Positions 8,764-19,661 of a DNA stretch of 23,818 nt are shown here, piece by piece. Below the pieces are notes generated by a model that saw only the letters and a program-made list of their open reading frames with translations, was not told the origin of the DNA and ran no database searches. The position numbers and the translations under genes were made by a program. Source of the stretch: Globomyces pollinis-pini (taxonomy: Eukaryota; Chytridiomycota; Chytridiomycetes; Rhizophydiales; Globomycetaceae); NCBI GenBank assembly GCA_025399215.1, contig MU621349.1, positions 1-23,818 on the forward strand. Reading direction: 5' to 3'. The stretch's first letter is position 1, and every line of letters begins with the position of its first letter.

Positions 8764-10365
8764 TTAAACTGTGTTTGGTGATATATCGAAAACACCATCT
8801 ACTAACTGAATCTTTTCATTCTCGATCATATCCTTTACAAACTGACCTTGAGTTGATCCGTCCTTTTGTAGCTTTTTAGCAAAGTTTTCATTTGCAGAGG
8901 CAAGGATAAGGTATATATCATCTGAATTTCTCCATTCTCTGTACTTGTTACTCCATAATATAAAACAGAACGCAGATATTAATAATAGTAATATGAATGC
9001 AATGACTGAAGTCCATATTGGATTGACTCGGATTACCAACACATTCCCACATTCGTTACCCGATAATGGCTTGCGAATTTGAGGTCGCATACTAGTACTA
9101 CATAATCCATAATTGAATCTGGTTCTGAGATTGGTAACCAAACTAGTTGTATTGACCGATATTGAAGTTCTTTTTTTACAAAATTTATCACCCCAAACTA
9201 AGGTCGTGAAACAAACTGATCTTAAACCCTCAAACGAAATAGTTGCTGTTCGATTATCTTGTATTGGGCGGGTAGCAATTGATAAAAGACTAGCTTTGAA
9301 CAGATCATCTACATATGTATCGAGAGATTTAGAAATGTCATCAATAAATATGCTGTAATTTGAATATAAATTGGTTGGGTTTAATGCTGTCCATGATTTA
9401 CTTGGGGTGGAATAAGACAAATCTGAGGTAGCAAGAGATGCCGAAAGGGTACATTTCACACTTGTATCTAACTGTTCTTGAAAATAGGAAAATGGCAGAT
9501 AAACGCTTTCGACTTCCTTTTCTTTAATTGTTGTTGATTCAAACCCATAACCTGCAAAACCTCCACCAGAAAGTCCTATTGGTAGGTTAAATGTCCATGT
9601 CCCAATAGTAAAACCTTCTTGTGCTTTCAGAGTTGTAATATTCTTCGATTCACTACAAGTCATAGTTCCTCGAATAAACGTTACATTGTTCATTGTGAGT
9701 AATTGTGAGGTCGGGCGGAGAGGTGGTGTCTTTAGGTAGCCAATTAACTTACCTTGGTAAACAATTGGATCGGATGGACAGTTATCAGTGATAGTAAAAG
9801 CATCAGCACTTCTGCTACCATCAGCTGTTAAAATAGTTTTTCCAATAGCAGACATTCCGACGTATTCGTGGGAAGTTTCATTTAAATCCGCAGTTGTACT
9901 GAGAGGCATATTGTAACTCCCAGTTGTGCATATGTTAAGATCCGACAAAGAGATAACGATAGGAAAGATTGGAGTAGCAACAAATCCTACAATAATACCC
10001 ACAAGAGAAACAACCATGACTGGATTGGAGATGTATTTCTTTGGAATACTTGGGAGAGAAGATAGACGATGAACATCTCGTAAGGAACAGAATTGTGATA
10101 AGGTGAGGGTGTTTCCAGTAATGGACCAAAAAGCTAGGGATGGTCTTAAATAATCTTGCAATTGTGCAATACACACCAGGAAGGCTGCAGCCAATAATGA
10201 TAAGACAACAGACATGATATTTTTCAAGGTTGAGGTGCCAATGTTCAATGACCAAGTCTCAAGCAATGGATTTCCCAAAGGCAAGAGTAACAAAACGAAA
10301 GTCACGACCAGCATTCCAGCAATAGAAAGCCAGGCTACTGAAGGGATTTGAGTGTTTTTGGACAT
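8764..10365 (-). CDS. Unrecognised membrane protein with Cys-rich ectodomain, copy A
   Basis: A single uninterrupted 533-codon frame. I do not recognise the family. Hydrophobic segments lie near residues 12-32, 46-67 and 113-140, and one lies near 447-471. Between the third and fourth is a region of about 300 residues with roughly eight conserved Cys (CTT, NCPSD, TCSES, KCTLS, VCFTT, KFCKK, LCSTS, NECG) and N-glycosylation sequons (NET, NVT, NIT, NYS, NRT, NTT), so it probably faces the lumen or cell exterior. A hydrophilic tail of about 60 residues follows. A tandem paralogue lies upstream at 10737-12320. Unlike most neighbours it has no intron in 1.6 kb. A fungal cell-surface sensor or adhesin-like role is possible but unproven. 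Confidence 0.85.
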   Translation of the reverse strand: MSKNTQIPSVAWLSIAGMLVVTFVLLLLPLGNPLLETWSLNIGTSTLKNIMSVVLSLLAAAFLVCIAQLQDYLRPSLAFWSITGNTLTLSQFCSLRDVHRLSSLPSIPKKYISNPVMVVSLVGIIVGFVATPIFPIVISLSDLNICTTGSYNMPLSTTADLNETSHEYVGMSAIGKTILTADGSRSADAFTITDNCPSDPIVYQGKLIGYLKTPPLRPTSQLLTMNNVTFIRGTMTCSESKNITTLKAQEGFTIGTWTFNLPIGLSGGGFAGYGFESTTIKEKEVESVYLPFSYFQEQLDTSVKCTLSASLATSDLSYSTPSKSWTALNPTNLYSNYSIFIDDISKSLDTYVDDLFKASLLSIATRPIQDNRTATISFEGLRSVCFTTLVWGDKFCKKRTSISVNTTSLVTNLRTRFNYGLCSTSMRPQIRKPLSGNECGNVLVIRVNPIWTSVIAFILLLLISAFCFILWSNKYREWRNSDDIYLILASANENFAKKLQKDGSTQGQFVKDMIENEKIQLVDGVFDISPNTV

Positions 10366-10736
10366 AAAACAAAAACTTTGTTCGTACCTCTGTAGCCATA
10401 ATCATGAACAGCCTAAGTGGCACAGTCACACCATTTTTAGAAACTTTTCACCAAGTCCCCTGTTTGTTATTGAATTGTAGAGGAATGGTTTCGCTAGTCC
10501 TAAAAATGAAAGACCATTCACTTGGGGTTTAAAATACATTTGTTACAATGCTATAATAATACTATTATTGGGTGAGAAGTGCTACTATCATGTATTGTGA
10601 CAGAGAATGCAAAATCAATAATAACCATCTCCAAATTGTAGACTTTCCAAACGTTATAAACGTTTTAATTGAAACTATATAAGACCGATTGTAATCTAGG
10701 TGATATGTTTATTGAAGTAAATTAAAGTGCCCATAT
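10366..10736. other. Intergenic between the tandem paralogues
   Basis: About 370 nt form the promoter side of copy A and the 3' side of copy B. I see no exon, repeat or RNA gene. A TATATAAG string lies near 10676 on the plus strand, the wrong orientation for copy A. Confidence 0.5.
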
Positions 10737-12320
10737 CTATGCTCGTGATACATCGAATACCCCATCTACTAATTGAATCTTTTCATTCTTGATCATATCT
10801 TTATCAGAGTAATCTTGAACTGTACCTTGCTTCTGAATAATTTTGGCAAAGTTTTCATTCGCAGAAGCAAGAATCAGGTGAATATCATCTGAATTTCTCC
10901 ATTCTCGGTCCTTATTCCTCCACAATATAATATAAAATGCAGAGATTAATAAAAGGAGTACTACGGCGATAACAGTAGTCCAAATTGGATTAACTCTGAT
11001 CACTAGCACCTTTCCACATTCGTTACCAGATACTGGTTTGCGAATTTGAGGTCGCATACTGGTACTACATAGTCCATAATTGAAGCGGGTTTTGAGATTT
11101 TCAACCAAACTATCTATACCTACAGATGCTGAAGATTTTCCATTGCAGAATTTGTCACCCCAAACTATGGTGGTTGAACAAACTGCCTTCATTCCATTAA
11201 ACTCGATAGTTGCTGTTTGGTTATTTAGAAATGGTTTGGTAGCAATTGATAAAAGACTGCCTTTGAAAAGATCATCTGCCCATGTATCAACTTTAGAAAC
11301 ATCATCAATATATGTGCTGTAATTTGAATACAAATTGGTTGGATTTAATGCTGTCCATGATTTACTTTGGACTGAATAAGACAAATCTGAGGTAGCTAGA
11401 GATGCTGATAGGGTACATTTCATGCTAGAATCTAACTGTCCTTTAAAATAAGAAAATGGCAAATAAACGGCCGAGGCTTCCTTTTCATTGATTGTTGCTG
11501 ATTCAAATGCATAACCTGCACCAGAAGGATCTGCTGGTGGGCGAAATGTCCATTGACCAATATTGAAGCCTTCACTTGGTTGCAAAGTTGTGATATTCTT
11601 TGACTCACTACAAGACATAGCTCCTCGAATAAATGTAACATTGTTCATTGTGATTAATTGGGAAGTTGAACGGAGAGATGGTGTCTTTAGGTAACCAATC
11701 GTTTCACCTTGATAAACAATTGGATCAGATGGACAGTTATCAGTGACAGTAAGTGCATCAGCACTTCTTCGGCCATTATCAGTTGAAATAACTCGTGCAG
11801 CAGCAGTCACGGATGTGTATTCTCGGGATGTTTGATTCAAATCCGCAGTTGTGCTGAGGGACATATTGTAATTGCTGGTTGTGCATATATTGAGATCTGA
11901 CAGAGAGATAACAATAGGAAAGATTGGGGCAGCAACAAATCCAGCTATGACACCAACAATAGAAATAACCATGACTGGATTGGAGATGTATTTCTTTGGA
12001 ATACTTTGGAGAGAAGATAGACGATGAACATCTCGTAAGGAACAGAACTGAGATAAAGTCAAAGTGTTTTCAGTGATGGACCAAAAAGCTAGGGACGGTC
12101 TTAAATAGTCTTGTAATTGTGCAATACACATCAGAAAGGCAGCAGCAAGCAAGGATAAGCAAACAGACATGATATTTTTCAAGGTTGAGGTGCCAATGTT
12201 CAATGACCAGGTTTCGAGCAATGGATTTCCCAAAGGCAAGAGTAACAAAATGGCTGTTACGACCAGCATTCCAGTAATCGAAAGCCAGGCTACAGCTGGG
12301 ATTTGTTTCTCTTTAGTCAT
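10737..12320 (-). CDS. Unrecognised membrane protein with Cys-rich ectodomain, copy B
   Basis: An intronless frame of 527 codons, starting at the ATG at 12320 (MTKEKQIPAVAW). The frame stays open upstream to a TTG at 12356, but the ATG aligns exactly with copy A (MSKNTQIPSVAW). The first 150 or so residues, with three hydrophobic segments, are nearly identical between copies, while the ectodomain differs by many substitutions and small indels. The ectodomain Cys residues are kept, as are the C-terminal helix and the motif WRNSDDI(H/Y)LILASANENFAK. The pattern, a conserved membrane and cytosolic part with a faster-changing exterior, is what one expects of surface proteins under diversifying pressure, though that is inference. 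Confidence 0.85.
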   Translation of the reverse strand: MTKEKQIPAVAWLSITGMLVVTAILLLLPLGNPLLETWSLNIGTSTLKNIMSVCLSLLAAAFLMCIAQLQDYLRPSLAFWSITENTLTLSQFCSLRDVHRLSSLQSIPKKYISNPVMVISIVGVIAGFVAAPIFPIVISLSDLNICTTSNYNMSLSTTADLNQTSREYTSVTAAARVISTDNGRRSADALTVTDNCPSDPIVYQGETIGYLKTPSLRSTSQLITMNNVTFIRGAMSCSESKNITTLQPSEGFNIGQWTFRPPADPSGAGYAFESATINEKEASAVYLPFSYFKGQLDSSMKCTLSASLATSDLSYSVQSKSWTALNPTNLYSNYSTYIDDVSKVDTWADDLFKGSLLSIATKPFLNNQTATIEFNGMKAVCSTTIVWGDKFCNGKSSASVGIDSLVENLKTRFNYGLCSTSMRPQIRKPVSGNECGKVLVIRVNPIWTTVIAVVLLLLISAFYIILWRNKDREWRNSDDIHLILASANENFAKIIQKQGTVQDYSDKDMIKNEKIQLVDGVFDVSRA

Positions 12321-12994
12321 AATAATCAAAGTCTTTAGTTCCTCACCAAATGACAATCATAAAACACCCCTGTATCACCCTGTGTGGCATTAGGCTAAGT
12401 ACAAATTGGATTCCTGCTTGCTTTTCAATGCAATTGAATACCTGATGAAAATGGCATTGAATAGCAAAAGGTCATACTTTATAATGTTGAAGTAAAGGAT
12501 AAATTAGCGTTATTCAACCAGACTTTAGATCTAACTGTGCTGCCAAGCTCAATAACATGGCCTTCAAAATAGTGAAACGAGAAAGATTCGGGTATTGAAT
12601 GCCACAGCTCTTTCAATATGTCGTCAGCAAACAGGTTGTATAATAACAAAATAGAATTTGTAGTTTGAATATGAATGATCTACAATGACTCAGAAAAACT
12701 TTCCTTTTTTAATATTTGGTGAACAAATCTAGAATACTATTCTAAAAATGCTCATTTGTTTATCATAAATGGATTACTTTGATATTGTGTGAAATATCCG
12801 ACCGCGTTAGGATTGTATGTCCCTTCAAAACCCACAATTGTTTATCTGCCTCATTACCAAAAACTGAGCATTTCTCCTTCATTAAAGGGAACTGTTTTTT
12901 GGTCCATTGAACACTTTGTTCTTACTCAACCCAAATCCATAGAGGAATCAATGCAGTTGAATCAAATCGATGTAATTTTTTTTCTTTTTTTTCC
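12321..12994. other. Divergent intergenic region
   Basis: About 675 nt lie between copy B (minus) and TYW1 (plus), presumably holding both promoters. An open frame at 12789-13010 shows no domain. Just before the TYW1 ATG lies a long pyrimidine run, T8-C-T8 (about 12977-12993), which may belong to the 5' UTR. Confidence 0.5.
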
Positions 12995-14974
12995 ATGTTT
13001 CGGGCATTAGGGACAATTGGAATAATAGGTTTAAGTGTTGCATATTTGTATCGAACTCAGAAAAAGCATGCAAAAGTAAACAAAGATTGTAAGGAAGTGG
13101 ATCTACAAATGGAAGACTCCCAAGTGGATCTTGTCGAAACAAACTGTTGTTCAACTGCTGTCGATTCTTGTTGTTCTACTACAAAAAACACTAATGGTTG
13201 TTGTAAATCTACTGATGATACTGTCACCAATGAAAAACTGATCTTGTATGCTTCTCAGTCTGGAACTAGCAAACGTTTGGCATTGGAATTGAAAACGGAT
13301 TTAAACTGTGAATGTATATCAATTGATGAATATGAAAATGAATCTTTCTTTAAAGAAAAAAGAACAATCGTGTTTATTCTCAGTAATTACCAACAAGGTA
13401 GATTTAAATGTTGTTAAACTACAGGTACACCGTCTGACTCTGCTAAATGGTTTTTCAATTGGTTACAAGAAGCAAGATATGATGTTCGTGTGGGGGCACA
13501 AGGATTATTAGGATTAAAATATGTGATGTATGGTGTTGGTGATTCAAGCTATGGTGATGAATTTTGTTCATTCGCAAAGAAAGTCGACAAATTATTGGCT
13601 GAAATGGCTGCCACTCGTGTAATGAAAACTACTTTTGGAGATATCAATGATGATTTTGAAACCTTCAATACTTTTAAAAAACATGTCAAATTTACCAACT
13701 CTGAAGGCACTACGACTATGGTTTATTCGGATGATGAACAGGAAGAAACTTATTCAGATGAAGATGAAGAGAATGAAAACTATGGTTCGGAGAATGAATT
13801 GATGGATATTGAAGATATGGGAAATGCAATGAAACCTACAGCACAATCGAATAAAAAGAAAGAAATGGTCACTCCAAAGCTTAGACAATCGCTTGAAAAA
13901 CAAAAATACAAAATCGTAGGAACACATTCTGGTGTTAAAGTGTGTCGATGGACAAAATCAATGTTACGTGGTAGAGGAGGTTGTTATAAGCACTCTTTTT
14001 ACGGAATTGAATCTCATCGTTGTATGGAAACGACTCCTTCTTTAGCCTGTGCAAATCGTTGTGTATTTTGTTGGAGATCTCACACTAACCCAGTTGGAAC
14101 CACTTGGAAATGGAAAATGGATGACTATAAAGATATTGTAGCTGGTGCTATGGAAGGACATTATAAGATGATTAATGAATTGAAAGGTGTTCCTGGTGTG
14201 AAGCCGGAACGGTTTAAAGAAGCCATGCAGATCCGACATTGTGCACTTTCACTGGTCGGAGAACCTATTATGTATCCTCAAATTAATGAACTAGTTGGAT
14301 TGTTGCATGAAAAACGTATTTCTTCATTTTTAGTAACAAATGCTCAATTCCCTGATGAAATTAAACGTATGGTTCCTTGTACCCAACTATATGTATCAAT
14401 CGATGCTGGAACTAAGGAAAGTTTATACAAAGTTGATCGACCAGTCTTTAAGGATTTCTGGGAACGTTACCTTGCTTGTTTAGACGCATTGAAGGATAAG
14501 GGTCAAAGAACAGTTTACCGATTGACATTGGTGAAAGACTTCAACACTGAAGAAATTCCAAACTATGGAAATCTAATTTCTAGAGGTACTCCCGATTTTG
14601 TCGAAGTGAAAGGTGTCACCTATTGTGGATTTTCTGGCTCACAACCCCTGACGATGAAGAATGTACCTTATCATGTTGAAGTAGCCAATTTCTGTGAAGA
14701 ATTAATCAAGCATTGTAAAGCAGATTACGAAATTGCATGTGTTCATGAACATTCATGCAGTGTACTGATTGCTCGTAAGAAATTCAAAATCAACAACAAA
14801 TGGCACACATGGATTGATTATGAAAAGTTCCACGATTTAGTTGCAAGTGGGGAATCATTTACTAGTATGGATTATATTATGGAAACGCCAAGTTGGGCTG
14901 TGTATGGAGCAAAAGAACAAGGATTTGATCCAAATGAAGTTCGTTATCGAAAGGGGAAGCTTGTTGAAGAATAA
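12995..14974 (+). CDS. TYW1: tRNA 4-demethylwyosine synthase (TYW1-like)
   Basis: Exons 12995-13397 and 13425-14974, joined over a 27-nt intron (GTAGAT...CTACAG), give 650 residues. A hydrophobic N-terminal segment (about residues 3-18) suggests a membrane anchor. A Cys-rich stretch with three CC pairs (about residues 49-70) follows, then a flavodoxin-like domain (LILYASQSGTSKR, GVGDSSYG) and an acidic linker. The radical-SAM half carries CANRCVFC (Cys343, Cys347, Cys350), flanked by SMLRGRGGCYKH and ESHRCMETTPS. TYW1 converts N1-methylguanosine-37 of tRNA-Phe to 4-demethylwyosine with pyruvate, the second step of wybutosine synthesis. The radical-SAM half is extremely close to the animal and yeast enzymes. 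Confidence 0.97.
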
Positions 14975-15017
14975 AATGAAGAATAAAATCTGTTTTTAAT
15001 ACAAGGATCATATTTCT

Positions 15018-15075
15018 CTTTCATCGATAAGATTTGGACAAGTTACCTTTCAACAATAAGATTTGGACACAATAA
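15018..15075. repeat. 29-nt imperfect tandem duplication
   Basis: CTTTCATCGATAAGATTTGG at 15018 recurs as CTTTCAACAATAAGATTTGG at 15047, a period of 29 nt. It lies in the gap between the convergent TYW1 and sulfoxide reductase 3' ends. Confidence 0.75.
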
Positions 15076-15161
15076 CCAAACACTGTATGGTGCAATTACT
15101 ATCTCAGTTTAAATTAAGAGTATAAATAGTTTAAATACTTTTATGTAACGTATCGAAAATG

Positions 15162-15704
15162 TTATACTAATGAATTCTTTTCAAAGGAATTCCATTTGGA
15201 GACTAAGATTGTAACAATGGCTTCCAATCCTTTTAAATCATATTCATCAAATTGAGACAAAGTAGTTGAGTCAATGTCCAACACTCCCAAACAAACGTTT
15301 GCCAACATCAAAGGAATGACAATTTCACTTTCAGAAGCCGAATCACAAGCAATATGACCTTTAAAATGATGTACATTTTCAACAACAATTGGTTTATGAA
15401 AAGCTGCAGCAGTACCACAAACCCCTTTCCCCATTGTGATGACCGTACAAGCGACTCTTCCTTGAAATGGACCAAGAATGAGTCTATTTTTAACATGATC
15501 AGTTAAATAGAAGCCAGTCCAGTTAATAGGTCTATTTTGATCATTCAATGCATTATGAATCAAAGCAGCAATATTTGATAAATTTGTTACCAAAGGTAGT
15601 GAAGTTGTAATCAAAGATTCTGCTTGTTGGACCAAGTCCGAATAAAACAATTCCTTTCCGTTTTGTTGTTCATCAGGAATTGGATTTTCAGGTGTTGTCA
15701 TCAT
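15162..15704 (-). CDS. fRMsr: Free methionine-(R)-sulfoxide reductase (GAF domain)
   Basis: An intronless 180-residue protein, the same length as the yeast enzyme (YKL069W). It is a single GAF domain with NWTGFYL, LGPFQGRVACT, GKGVCGTAA, GHIACDSASESEIVIP and LGVLDIDS. The three catalytic and resolving cysteines are Cys86, Cys96 and Cys120, spaced 10 and 24 residues apart as in characterised E. coli and yeast fRMsr. The enzyme reduces free L-methionine-R-sulfoxide to methionine in the cytosol, with thioredoxin as the usual reductant. There are two adjacent ATGs (15704 and 15701), and the first is used here. It diverges from the NMNAT-like gene over a 274-nt intergenic region. Confidence 0.96.
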   Translation of the reverse strand: MMTTPENPIPDEQQNGKELFYSDLVQQAESLITTSLPLVTNLSNIAALIHNALNDQNRPINWTGFYLTDHVKNRLILGPFQGRVACTVITMGKGVCGTAAAFHKPIVVENVHHFKGHIACDSASESEIVIPLMLANVCLGVLDIDSTTLSQFDEYDLKGLEAIVTILVSKWNSFEKNSLV

Positions 15705-15978
15705 TGGGATAAATTGCCGATTTGTTTTTTTCGGTGGATAATTGAACCTGACCGCACATTTGGTATCACCTGATAGTAGCCATGTGGATGGATGAGAAAT
15801 CCAAGGTTGAATAAAAGTTGGAGAGGAATGAGAATATCAACCCAAATATCAACCTGATAATGAATCTAATTCATTGCACAAAGAGAAACTTGCCAATTGT
15901 GTAAAAGAAGGGTCGAATGATGCTGATGACTCATGTATCATATAAACTCAAAAGAAACCTTCAGCAAAATCATCACAA
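15705..15978. promoter_or_regulatory. Bidirectional promoter region
   Basis: 274 nt between divergent starts. TGACTCA, a Gcn4/AP-1-type bZIP site, lies at 15927-15933, and TATAAA lies at 15941-15946, 33 nt before the ATG at 15979. Either could arise by chance in AT-rich DNA; the TATA position would imply a very short 5' UTR. Confidence 0.35.
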
Positions 15979-16707
15979 ATGATTACTGACTTAAACGTTA
16001 TTACCCAAGATAGTTTATCCAACACCGTCAAAGAATACTTTAATCAATTCAACAACAGGAACAAAGGCATCGTAGTGGTAATGACTGGAAGTTTCTTTCC
16101 AGTACACCAACAACATGTCGAAATGTGGATAAAATCAAAAGAAACATTAGAATCAAAGGGTTACAATGTTTTAATACTCATTTGTCCAACTACGTATCAA
16201 TATGTTGAACAGAAACTTGGATACTCAATGGCAAAATTCTGTAAACCATTGTTAGAGAACAACAAATCATTTGAATTGGTATGTAAATCCGTACAAGGAA
16301 TCCGTTCGGATGGTTTCTTTGTTTCTGATATTGACTTTCAACCTCAATTCAGTAACTATAACAAAACGACCTCCAAAATTCGTTCAATCATACAATCAAC
16401 TAACGATGATATAAAAGTCTACTATTTAGCTGGAGAAGACAATTTTCATAAACATATGCAACGATATCTTACCGACAAAGGACCTAATTTCGCAGATGGA
16501 CTGGTGGTCGTTCGAAGACCTGTCCAATATTTTCCGAATACGTATCACAAGAGTTATTGGTTGCATTACGTTACTTTAGCGTCTACCGAGATACCTATCA
16601 GTAGTTCGCTAATTCGAAAACGATTGTTATCAGGAAATCGAGTCGATGAGTACGTTCCAGATACTATCAAAGATGAACTTCATGAACTCTTTCGCTTGAA
16701 TAGTTAG
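15979..16707 (+). CDS. NMN adenylyltransferase-like nucleotidyltransferase
   Basis: An intronless 242-residue protein with the Rossmann-type nucleotidyltransferase signatures. GSFFPVHQQH at residues 37-46 is the GxFxPxHxxH ATP-binding motif, and ISSSLIRKRL at 207-216 is the ISSTxxR-like motif that binds ATP phosphates. YYLAGEDNFHKH in between corresponds to the substrate-binding region of the NMNAT/NadD group. The first 28 residues are an extra hydrophilic lead. Family members join ATP to NMN or nicotinate mononucleotide to make NAD or deamido-NAD. The sequence is divergent from typical eukaryotic NMNAT, so another cytidylyltransferase-like substrate remains possible. Confidence 0.75.
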   Translation: MITDLNVITQDSLSNTVKEYFNQFNNRNKGIVVVMTGSFFPVHQQHVEMWIKSKETLESKGYNVLILICPTTYQYVEQKLGYSMAKFCKPLLENNKSFELVCKSVQGIRSDGFFVSDIDFQPQFSNYNKTTSKIRSIIQSTNDDIKVYYLAGEDNFHKHMQRYLTDKGPNFADGLVVVRRPVQYFPNTYHKSYWLHYVTLASTEIPISSSLIRKRLLSGNRVDEYVPDTIKDELHELFRLNS

Positions 16708-16837
16708 ATTCACCATTCAAAGTAATAAAATTAATAAAGCTTATTTTGGGGACTTATCTTTAGTGTCTAGTAAACACAAATCAACTACCGTTCCGATTCA
16801 ATATAATTTTATTTATTTGGCTATTCAACAAATTTGA

Positions 16838-17857
16838 TCACTTTCTTTTCTTTGTTTTTTGATTGTCTGCAGCTTCCATTCGTCGTTTCTCTTGTTGGGC
16901 TTGAATCGCTTGAAACTCTTCTTCACTTGGTTCGCTAGGAACTGCTTTTGATTTTCCTTTAGGATTTGTATGTTTAGCAGCTATAGATGCAATCAACGAT
17001 TCCATTCGTGCTTGATTTCTCTCTTTCAAAGTATTTTGTAAAGATTGTTCACTTACAATCAATTCATTCTCTTTTTCATTCTTCTGATTCATTTCCTCAA
17101 TTAATTTTGCCTCTTCCAAGGCCTTCTTTTTCCTCTTTTCTAATTCCTTTTTGATGATTTTTGGAAATTTCTTCTCCAAAGGAACTTCACCATTATCAAT
17201 TGCTTCTTGAACGATCTCCTTAAACCGATCTAGGTCATCTAAAGTGCAACAAGGGACTTCATCTGTCATAGCTAACAAAGATCCCTTTGTTTTTGCATAG
17301 GCAGCCAATATATCTACTCGTTCCTGTAAAGAATCTACCAATTAAATGAAAACTAATTTACATCGATATTGTTTTTCATATTGCTGAATCGATTGTTCAG
17401 TTACTTGCCCACGTAGTGATTCAAAATAGTCGGTCCAAGACATTTCATCATCTTTTTCAAGATCATCCTTCTCGTCGATGGAACCAGTTCGATCATACCG
17501 TTCTCTTGTTGTTGGATTAACTAATACTTTATAATAAAGAGTCAATTTTTGGAATTCCAATGTTTTTTGTTCCTTCAATTCTTGAGGATGTTTATCAGGA
17601 CTATTCGTTAGACAATAATAATTACTGTAACTCTAAAGCCTTTCTTTTGTAAGCAGATTTAATGTCGGACTATAATATTAATTTGATTTTGTATAAATCA
17701 TTACCAGAGTAGCAGTCTTTTGAATTCCTAATTCCTTATACAAGTCGATGAAATTTGGATCAATTGCATCATCTAACACGATCGTCTCATCAATATCTTC
17801 CTCGCCTTTCTGTTTCTTCTTATTCTGATCCGTTTTTGGTTTGCGTTTGGTAGTCAT
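16838..17857 (-). CDS. DNAJC9: DNAJC9-like J-domain protein
   Basis: Exons 17857-17705, 17669-17626, 17600-17362 and 17334-16838, with introns of 35, 25 and 27 nt, give 310 residues. The lysine-rich N-terminus is followed by a J domain (FIDLYKELGI ... SAYKRKALELHPDKHP); the HPD triad is His66-Pro67-Asp68, and its His codon is split by the 25-nt intron. C-terminal features match DNAJC9: YFESLRGQVTEQSIQQYEKQY, then a helical segment with CCTLDDLDRFKEIVQEAIDNGEVP, then a long Lys/Glu-rich coiled coil. Human DNAJC9 is a nuclear Hsp70 co-chaperone that also binds H3-H4, and the same role is likely but inferred. Only 117 nt separate it from the next minus-strand gene. Confidence 0.9.
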
Positions 17858-17974
17858 TGTTCAGATCAATTCAACGTTTAAAAAAGAAAAAATAAAGTCT
17901 GGACAAATTCAATGAAATACACCAGTTGTACGAGTTAAATTTAATGATATATTTCAATTAAAATTCATGTAATC

Positions 17975-19661
17975 CTACTTCTTTATGACATCAAATCCAG
18001 TAGGAGGTGAAATGATTCCATAAGTCACAGCAGCAGCTTCCATAATTGAGGCAGGGAACTGCAAGAGAAATGTCAAAGGAATATGAAGTAAGATCAGGAA
18101 TGGGTTCAATTTACGATCGATATCTTGAATGACAATACCCAAGATATACAAATAAACGAAATTGACAAATGAGAAATCTTTCATGATTGCAAACCATCGG
18201 GGTGTATCATGTGGATAAATCAACTGTAATACGATAGATATCATGGTACCATACAATGATAATGTCCCAACTGACCAAAAGAATGCCCATAATTTCGGTA
18301 AGAAGTGAGGCAATCTACTAATACCCACATACCATCGCCGACGTTGTTTCAAAAATCCAATCATATCCATTGGTGATTGCTCTCTAATCAAACCAGGAAC
18401 TTTACCACATTTGTAACCCAAACTCCAAGCTTTCATTGCAAATTCATAATCTTCCGTTAATGAACCCAAATCCCATCCAACCTCATTTTCAACTGCCCCA
18501 TTGGTTAATAGAAAAGAACCATGAGCACCGAAAATAGGTCTGTGAAAATAAGAATATTGTAATTGAAATCTGGCTAAATCATCACCTACTCGGATAGCAT
18601 CTGCAACGGTAAACAACCAATTTGTCCAATAATTGTATTGATTATATAAAATCACCCCTTGACCCCAATGATATTCATGTTCATACCAAATAAATTGTAA
18701 TATTCTCTTGACACTTTCATCATCAACAACTGATTCTTCATCCAAATGCAATATCCAATCATGTTCTGTATATTTCATTGTTTGCCGATACCATTCTAAT
18801 GCCCTAGCTTTGTATTTAGAGCCTTTCGTTTGAAATGATGTGGGACATGTATAACAGTTAATTTTTTCAAATTCATAAGGTTCATCAGTGAGAACATGAA
18901 CTCGAATGGTAGGGTGTAATCGTTCCAAATGTTTATGAGCATCCCATGATCGATAAACAGCATCACGATTATCCCCTTTTGTTACTGTCAATAAATACAA
19001 GTTATCTAATCTTCTTTTTGTCATATGATTATCATATAAAAACTTTGGAGTTCTAAATGGTAAAACCAATCCAAAGAAACAAATCAAACTATAAGGTAAT
19101 GGTAAGATCCAAGCTAAAATGAACAAAAAGGAAATTACCAATCTTCCAATAACAAGAAACGTTCCATAATTCCACATCAGTATATCGATTCCAACTTTGT
19201 GGAATCATGACATTCATGAAATACACACCAGCTGTAATACAAATTAAATTGATAATCCATAATTCTGATAATAACGTCATGACAAATTTAGTATTTCCAG
19301 TATTGGTACGCACTCGATTATCATCAGCAAGAAGAGCATGAGAAAGCTCAGAAATAACATTCACTGCAGTATGTGATTTACGTTGATGTAACTTTGAATT
19401 ATTGTTGAGAGGTACACCCATACCACCAAAATTATTTGAATTGGCAATTGGATAAGTTGCATTTCGAAGTTGAGATGAATAATCTATTGATTTTCGTTTT
19501 CGAAGTTGTCGTTTTGGTAAGATTGATGAATGAGAAGGGTAGGTTGGAGAACTCATTGAATCCATTTCTTCAGCTGCTTCATCTTCAGGTAAATCAACTG
19601 CTTCATAATTAACATGGTTCCTCTGATTATTTCTCTGTAGATTCTTAGTCGTAGGCGACAT
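17975..19661 (-). CDS. Egghead/BRE-3-like GT2 glycosyltransferase
   Basis: Exons 19661-19229 and 19194-17975, joined over a 34-nt intron with a GTGTGT donor (19228-19195), give 550 residues. An N-terminal tail of about 120 hydrophilic residues precedes two or three transmembrane helices. The catalytic region shows LLTVTKGDN, LHLDEES (DEE at 296-298), GWDLGSLTEDYEFAMKAW (TED near 391-393) and QRRRW (428-432), the D, D, TED, QxxRW set of processive-type family 2 enzymes. Several helices follow. The closest familiar group is Egghead/BRE-3, beta-1,4-mannosyltransferases acting on glucosylceramide in animals; the fungal acceptor is unknown. The intron places the last split codon as Val145; its donor is non-optimal, so this junction is moderately sure. 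Confidence 0.88.

Noticed and set aside
12321..12356. Twelve-residue N-terminal extension of paralogue B
   Set aside because: It starts at TTG; the ATG at 12320 aligns with the start of paralogue A.
12789..13010. 73-codon frame before TYW1
   Set aside because: No domain, and it overlaps the TYW1 start in another frame.
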